Origin: Desulfobacterales bacterium RIFOXYA12_FULL_46_15
GTDB taxonomy: Bacteria > Desulfobacterota > Desulfobacteria > Desulfobacterales > Desulfobacteraceae
DNA: 43,577 nt
NCBI GenBank assembly: GCA_001799395.1
Contig: MGTJ01000105.1
Location: forward strand, 3,589 to 47,165
Direction: 5' to 3'
Both the position numbers and the translations under genes were made by a program. The notes beneath the pieces are model-generated. The model made no database searches. It was not told where the DNA came from and saw nothing but the letters and a program-made list of their open reading frames with translations. This document shows, piece after piece, positions 39,841-43,577 of the stretch (position 1 is the first letter of the stretch; every line of letters starts with the position of its first letter).

Positions 39841-42474
39841 AAGAGATTTGGCAACATCTTCGAACTCGCTTTCCTTAAAGCAGAACTGCATGTCCAGGAA
39901 ATCCTGCCTGAATTTTATGATTTCATCCTTGACGGCAATGCCTTTTTTTATAAGGTCCCCCATCAAAACGGCCAGGGCCTTGAAATCCTTTTCTTCCATG
40001 CCGAACCGTGTCATTTCGGAAACACCCATGCGAAGGGCGCCAGAGGCGGTAAACCCTTCTTCAGCCGGGGTGGCCTGGTAGTTGACGATGATATTGTTTT
40101 TTTCAAGTATGCGGGCGATTTTTGCTCCTTTCCCATAGCCTACATTCAAAATGACCTGATGGGTATCGGTATAGGAAATAGCAGGATCACCAGCCACATT
40201 GAGACCGTTTTCCTTAAGTGCCCCTGCAAAAGCCTTGGCATTTGAAATAACGGATTTCTGGTAACCGGTCTTGAAATGATTCATTTCATAGGCAGAGAAT
40301 AAAAGCCCGGTCAGGGTGCCGAGATGGTGGTTGCTCACGCTTCCGGGAAAGGTCCGTCGCTGGACAGCCTCCCAGAGACCGTATCCAGGGTCCTCTTCCT
40401 GAAAATCCGATGCAATGACCCCGCGCTGGGTACCGAAATAGGTTTTATGGGTGGACCCTGTGACAATATGGGCGCCTTCTTTTAACGGTTCCTGGAAACA
40501 GGGTCCGTAAAGCCCGAGAACATGTGCCATATCATACATGACAAGGCAATCAGGGGCAAATTCGTCCACGAGTTTCCGGATTTCAGCCACAGGTTCTTTA
40601 TGAATGATCATGCTTTTGCCTAGAATGACAAGTTCCGGCTGATGCTCTTTGATCAGGGCCTCGCAGGCCCTGATGTCGATTTTATAAGGATTCTCTGCTT
40701 CAACCGGGAAATTCACAACAGCAGCTTTTTCGGTTTTCGGGTCCCGGGCCACAAAGTCCCGGAGGGCTCCCATGGGCTGGGCGCTTAAATGACCGCCTTT
40801 GATGATATGGTTGTTCATGATTTTCCGGATTCGTCTCTGCTCGCTTTTCCGGTCCGTCCGGTTCAGGAAATCCACAAGGGCGCTGAAAAAGGCAGTATTG
40901 GCCATCTGACCGGAGATGACCCTGGATTCTATGTTCCGGCAATTGAAATAGGTTTGAAATTCCAGGTTTAAAAGACGCTCTACTTCGTTGATAAATCCTG
41001 TGCCCTGGTAATAGAATACATCTTCCCCTGAAAAAGCTTTTATTTCCTTATGTTCGGCATAGCGGTTGACAGGGTCACTGATGGACAAAAGCCGTGACAG
41101 ATAAGACTCACTCATTTCAGACGGGATCAGGTTGATGCATTCTTTCTGGCGCCAGGTATGGTTATGAACCGCCCTGGAAAGGAGCTGCCGGGCAAGACCG
41201 GGATAACCCGTCTCATCTCCGGGTGCTTTTTTAACCCGCAACCGGTCTTCCGGGATGGACCGGACAAAAGGCGGTGCTTCAGAACTCATGTGATAGGGAA
41301 CCACAACCCCTTCACAGCGTTTTTTTCTGATTTCAATGTCAATGCGGTCTCCTTCACCAATGGTGCTGTCCATCAGTGCCATGGCAATTGCCCGTTTCCG
41401 GCTCTCTTCCCTGAATGCGGAATCAAGCCCGGTTCCGAGGGGTTCCTGAAAAGGAATCATGGTGCCTGAGGTGATGTAGCCCACTTGCCGGTCTTTCACA
41501 AACACCGGGTATCCTTCCCTGGCAATGCCTTTTCCAGTCACGGCAACGGCCATGACCATCCTCGGCAAAGAAGAAATATCTTTAAATTCCCGGTTTATGA
41601 TGTTTTTCAAGGCCTGGTGTTGAAGAAAAAGAGCTTTTTTCCCAATAAAATCACCTTTCAAAGGAGAAAAGCTCACGGCAAACCTGGATAATTTGGATGC
41701 AAACACAGGGATGGGCTTTTTGTCATGGTCTAATCCCAGCTCATGGCCGTAAAGGGGAAGGCAGGCTTCCAGTCTTAAGGTGTCCCTTGCACCCAGACCG
41801 ACGGGCACGGCCCCTTTTTCCATCAGAAGTGTCCACATGGCAACTGCATGTTGATTTTCAATAAAAAGCTCAAACCCCAGGGGTTCACCCGTATACCCGG
41901 TTCTGGCCAGGGAGGTGGTTACCCCGTTGATCTCCACGGTTGAAAGGCGGTTCCGGGCCGGTTCCGGCAGGTTTCCCTTTGTAATGATCCCTTCCATGAT
42001 GGATTTTGAAAGAGGTCCCTGGAGTGAAATCATGGCGATTTCAAAGGTTTTGTCCAGCATTTCAATGTCCTGGAAATTTTCAAGCCGGGTTTTAAAATGA
42101 GCCACATCTTTTTCCCGGTTGGAGGCGTTGACCACCAGAAGATATTCATCCGGTTTGAACCGGTATAAATAGGCATCATCAATGGCGCCGCCGGTTTCAT
42201 CCTGGATCAGGGTATACTGGCTTTCACCTGTATTTATTGCGGCGGCATTGTTGGTCAGGACATGCTGGAGAAACGGCAGCGCGTCTTTGCCCCTGAAATA
42301 GAGCCGCCCCATGTGAGAGACATCAAAGATGCCGGCGGTTTTCCGTGTGGCCATATGTTCATTGATAATGCCTTCCGGATATTGAATGGGCATTTCCCAG
42401 CCCCCGAATCCAACCATCTGGGCAGCCAGATCCAGGTGTTTCTGATAAAATACGGTTCTTAAAAGTTCGCTCAT
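39823..42474 (-). CDS. Fusion of aminomethyltransferase (GcvT) and serine hydroxymethyltransferase-like (GlyA) enzymes
   Basis: The protein has 883 residues from ATG 42474, chosen because an AGAGAG precedes it and GcvT homology starts there. Residues 1 to about 390 form a GcvT fold, with DVSHMGRL, the folate-site GLGARDTLRLEACLPLYGHEL and a C-terminal barrel. After a linker the rest is a divergent fold-type I PLP enzyme resembling serine hydroxymethyltransferase, with YDMAHVLGL for the cofactor ring and the Schiff-base Lys in GSTHKTYFG. GcvT makes methylene-tetrahydrofolate from an aminomethyl donor and SHMT uses it to convert glycine to serine, so the fusion could channel the C1 unit. The GcvT part could instead act on methylated amines such as dimethylglycine. 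No gcvH or gcvP is present. Confidence 0.9.
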   Translation of the reverse strand: MSELLRTVFYQKHLDLAAQMVGFGGWEMPIQYPEGIINEHMATRKTAGIFDVSHMGRLYFRGKDALPFLQHVLTNNAAAINTGESQYTLIQDETGGAIDDAYLYRFKPDEYLLVVNASNREKDVAHFKTRLENFQDIEMLDKTFEIAMISLQGPLSKSIMEGIITKGNLPEPARNRLSTVEINGVTTSLARTGYTGEPLGFELFIENQHAVAMWTLLMEKGAVPVGLGARDTLRLEACLPLYGHELGLDHDKKPIPVFASKLSRFAVSFSPLKGDFIGKKALFLQHQALKNIINREFKDISSLPRMVMAVAVTGKGIAREGYPVFVKDRQVGYITSGTMIPFQEPLGTGLDSAFREESRKRAIAMALMDSTIGEGDRIDIEIRKKRCEGVVVPYHMSSEAPPFVRSIPEDRLRVKKAPGDETGYPGLARQLLSRAVHNHTWRQKECINLIPSEMSESYLSRLLSISDPVNRYAEHKEIKAFSGEDVFYYQGTGFINEVERLLNLEFQTYFNCRNIESRVISGQMANTAFFSALVDFLNRTDRKSEQRRIRKIMNNHIIKGGHLSAQPMGALRDFVARDPKTEKAAVVNFPVEAENPYKIDIRACEALIKEHQPELVILGKSMIIHKEPVAEIRKLVDEFAPDCLVMYDMAHVLGLYGPCFQEPLKEGAHIVTGSTHKTYFGTQRGVIASDFQEEDPGYGLWEAVQRRTFPGSVSNHHLGTLTGLLFSAYEMNHFKTGYQKSVISNAKAFAGALKENGLNVAGDPAISYTDTHQVILNVGYGKGAKIARILEKNNIIVNYQATPAEEGFTASGALRMGVSEMTRFGMEEKDFKALAVLMGDLIKKGIAVKDEIIKFRQDFLDMQFCFKESEFEDVAKSLLTALK

Positions 42475-42543
42475 GGGGATCTCTCTTATTAAATTAGTGG
42501 TTTCATCCATAAAAGGTGGTTATTCGTATCATAAAAATAAAAA

Positions 42544-42572
42544 AGCGTAATCGAAACAGGAGAATCTGTCAA
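42544..42572 (-). promoter_or_regulatory. Possible sigma70-type promoter for the GcvT-GlyA gene
   Basis: On the minus strand a perfect TTGACA (42572-42567) lies 17 bp before TACGCT (42549-42544), about 70 bp upstream of ATG 42474. The -10 is weak. If real, the fusion gene is expressed independently of the MFS gene upstream. Confidence 0.3.
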
Positions 42573-42592
42573 TAATTATCAGATGTCAATGA

Positions 42593-43577
42593 TCAACTGT
42601 CGGTGCATCCGGCCGGATGACGGTAAAACCCTCTGAGAAGGGAAATAAAAGCAAAAAGGGTGCAGGTTCCCGATATCATACAGATGGGCAAAAGTCCGTA
42701 ATTCGACCAGATGATACCGCCAAGAAAAGCCCCTGCCACTCTTCCGAGACCGGCCACAGCGAAAAAAGCCGACATGGTGGATGCCCTAAGTTCCGGAACA
42801 AGCTCGGTTGATAAACCCATGGATGTGACTATGGTAAATTCAAAAGTAAAAAATACAAAAAAAAGCCCGGTAAGGACATAATATAAGCCGATATCCAGGA
42901 CCGGAAGGAAAAAATAAGCCAGGGTGCACAGGGCTGTTCCGATAAAAGTGGTTTTTTTCAGCCCGATCCTGTCTGAGAAAAAGACGGTAAACCCCTCTCC
43001 CAGGATTTCGGAAAGTCCGATAAAAATGGTTCCAAACCCAATGGCTGCCAGGGAAAGGTGATAGGTTTTTTCAAGCCAGGCCCCGTAGATCACAAAAAGA
43101 TTATCATTGGCCAGGGCCATGAAAAAGGAAAAGCCCAGCATCCCGGAAACCTGCCGGTTCCGGATGATGGTTTTCCAGTTGGACAGCAGCGGTGTCCTGG
43201 ATTTTGAGGATGGGGCGGTTTTCCCGGCCGGTTTGGGCATGAGTTTTAAAATAATCAAAAAACCGGCAAGGCTCATACCGCTGATTATTAAAAAAGGAGT
43301 TTGCCAGGAAAAGCGCTCAATCACCATTCCGGTCACGGGAATACCGATGAGTGTGGAACCTGCCCAGGAAAGCTCCGTAATCCCGATGATTTTCCCCCGC
43401 TTCCCGTAAGGGACGAAATTCCCGATAAAGGCCTGGAGGCTCGGATCAAATATGCTTTTGGCAAGTCCGGCCAGAAAGAGGCAGATGACCAGCACCGGGT
43501 AAAGAGGGATAAGACCTAATGCAAATGTCCCTGTGGTCAGGAGCAAAAGGGACAGGAGCATTATAAACCGGTATCCG
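42593..43577 (-). CDS. Major facilitator superfamily transporter, N-terminus beyond window
   Basis: At least 327 residues are visible and the frame remains open to the right edge, where it reads GYRFIMLL. This resembles the loop after transmembrane helix 2, so roughly the first 60-70 residues are missing. About ten hydrophobic segments can be counted, with a central charged loop (LKLMPKPAGKTAPSSKSR) separating the two six-helix halves. The first visible part, PSLQAFIGNFVPYGKRGKIIGITELSWAGSTLIG, is typical of drug/solute:proton antiporters of the MFS_1 type. The substrate cannot be predicted. The ATG at 43561 is internal and should not be taken as the start. The GcvT-GlyA gene follows on the same strand, with its start 118 bp beyond the stop. 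Confidence 0.88.
   Translation of the reverse strand, partial: GYRFIMLLSLLLLTTGTFALGLIPLYPVLVICLFLAGLAKSIFDPSLQAFIGNFVPYGKRGKIIGITELSWAGSTLIGIPVTGMVIERFSWQTPFLIISGMSLAGFLIILKLMPKPAGKTAPSSKSRTPLLSNWKTIIRNRQVSGMLGFSFFMALANDNLFVIYGAWLEKTYHLSLAAIGFGTIFIGLSEILGEGFTVFFSDRIGLKKTTFIGTALCTLAYFFLPVLDIGLYYVLTGLFFVFFTFEFTIVTSMGLSTELVPELRASTMSAFFAVAGLGRVAGAFLGGIIWSNYGLLPICMISGTCTLFAFISLLRGFYRHPAGCTDS

Noticed and set aside
1-43577. Mobile elements, CRISPR arrays, tRNA or rRNA genes
   Set aside because: No transposase, integrase, regular spaced direct repeats or recognisable structural RNA sequence was found on reading both strands.

Overview
The window looks like chromosome from an anaerobic deltaproteobacterium (Desulfobacterota), most likely a Desulfobacteraceae-type sulfate reducer. 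This is inferred from gene content: GTP-type PEP carboxykinase, a DUF3786 protein, a glycine-cleavage T protein fused to a serine hydroxymethyltransferase-like domain, MglA-type GTPase, hemerythrin chemoreceptor, and very many receiver-kinase proteins. No rRNA, tRNA, CRISPR array, insertion sequence or phage gene was seen.

Region 1 (1-7561) is metabolic. A minus-strand operon reads GntR/FCD regulator, amidohydrolase, and a family-5 peptide-type binding protein that runs off the left edge. Next come a secreted FKBP isomerase with an overlapping iron-sulfur flavoprotein, PEP carboxykinase (minus strand), and a PHP-domain phosphoesterase overlapping a NimA-like flavin-binding protein.

Region 2 (7833-19839, plus strand) is one run of eight closely spaced signalling genes: receiver-HDOD, a PAS hybrid kinase ending in Hpt, receiver-kinase, hemerythrin chemoreceptor, two more receiver-kinases, a periplasmic binding protein and a membrane histidine kinase. 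The largest gap is 53 bp.

Region 3 (19820-31383, minus strand) meets region 2 tail to tail with a 20-bp overlap. It has two transcription blocks. The first (25148 down to 19820), behind a good sigma70-type promoter, encodes an MglA-like GTPase, a histidine kinase, a receiver-GspE/PilB-type ATPase with zinc ribbons, and a receiver protein. The second (31383 down to 25275) encodes a receiver-coiled-coil protein and two receiver-DUF342 (FapA-type) proteins; the last appears to start at an AUU codon. Divergently, 31643-35562 encodes a MerR-like HTH protein with a half MoCo-carrier/SLOG-like domain, a third FapA-type protein, and a single-pass membrane protein.

Region 4 (35572-43577) holds a receiver-GAF-GGDEF(degenerate)-EAL protein, a receiver-kinase, a DUF3786 protein, the GcvT-GlyA fusion and an MFS transporter cut by the right edge.

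The most interesting proposal is that 19820-37815 is a coherent, apparently undescribed module. In it, three beta-helical FapA-type proteins, an MglA switch, an orphan PilB/GspE-like ATPase, several receivers and a c-di-GMP phosphodiesterase would cooperate, probably as a positional or envelope scaffold. Recurrent 24-residue MshEN-like motifs, a c-di-GMP-binding fold in known ATPases, occur in both the ATPase and the FapA proteins and support the link. The function itself is inference.
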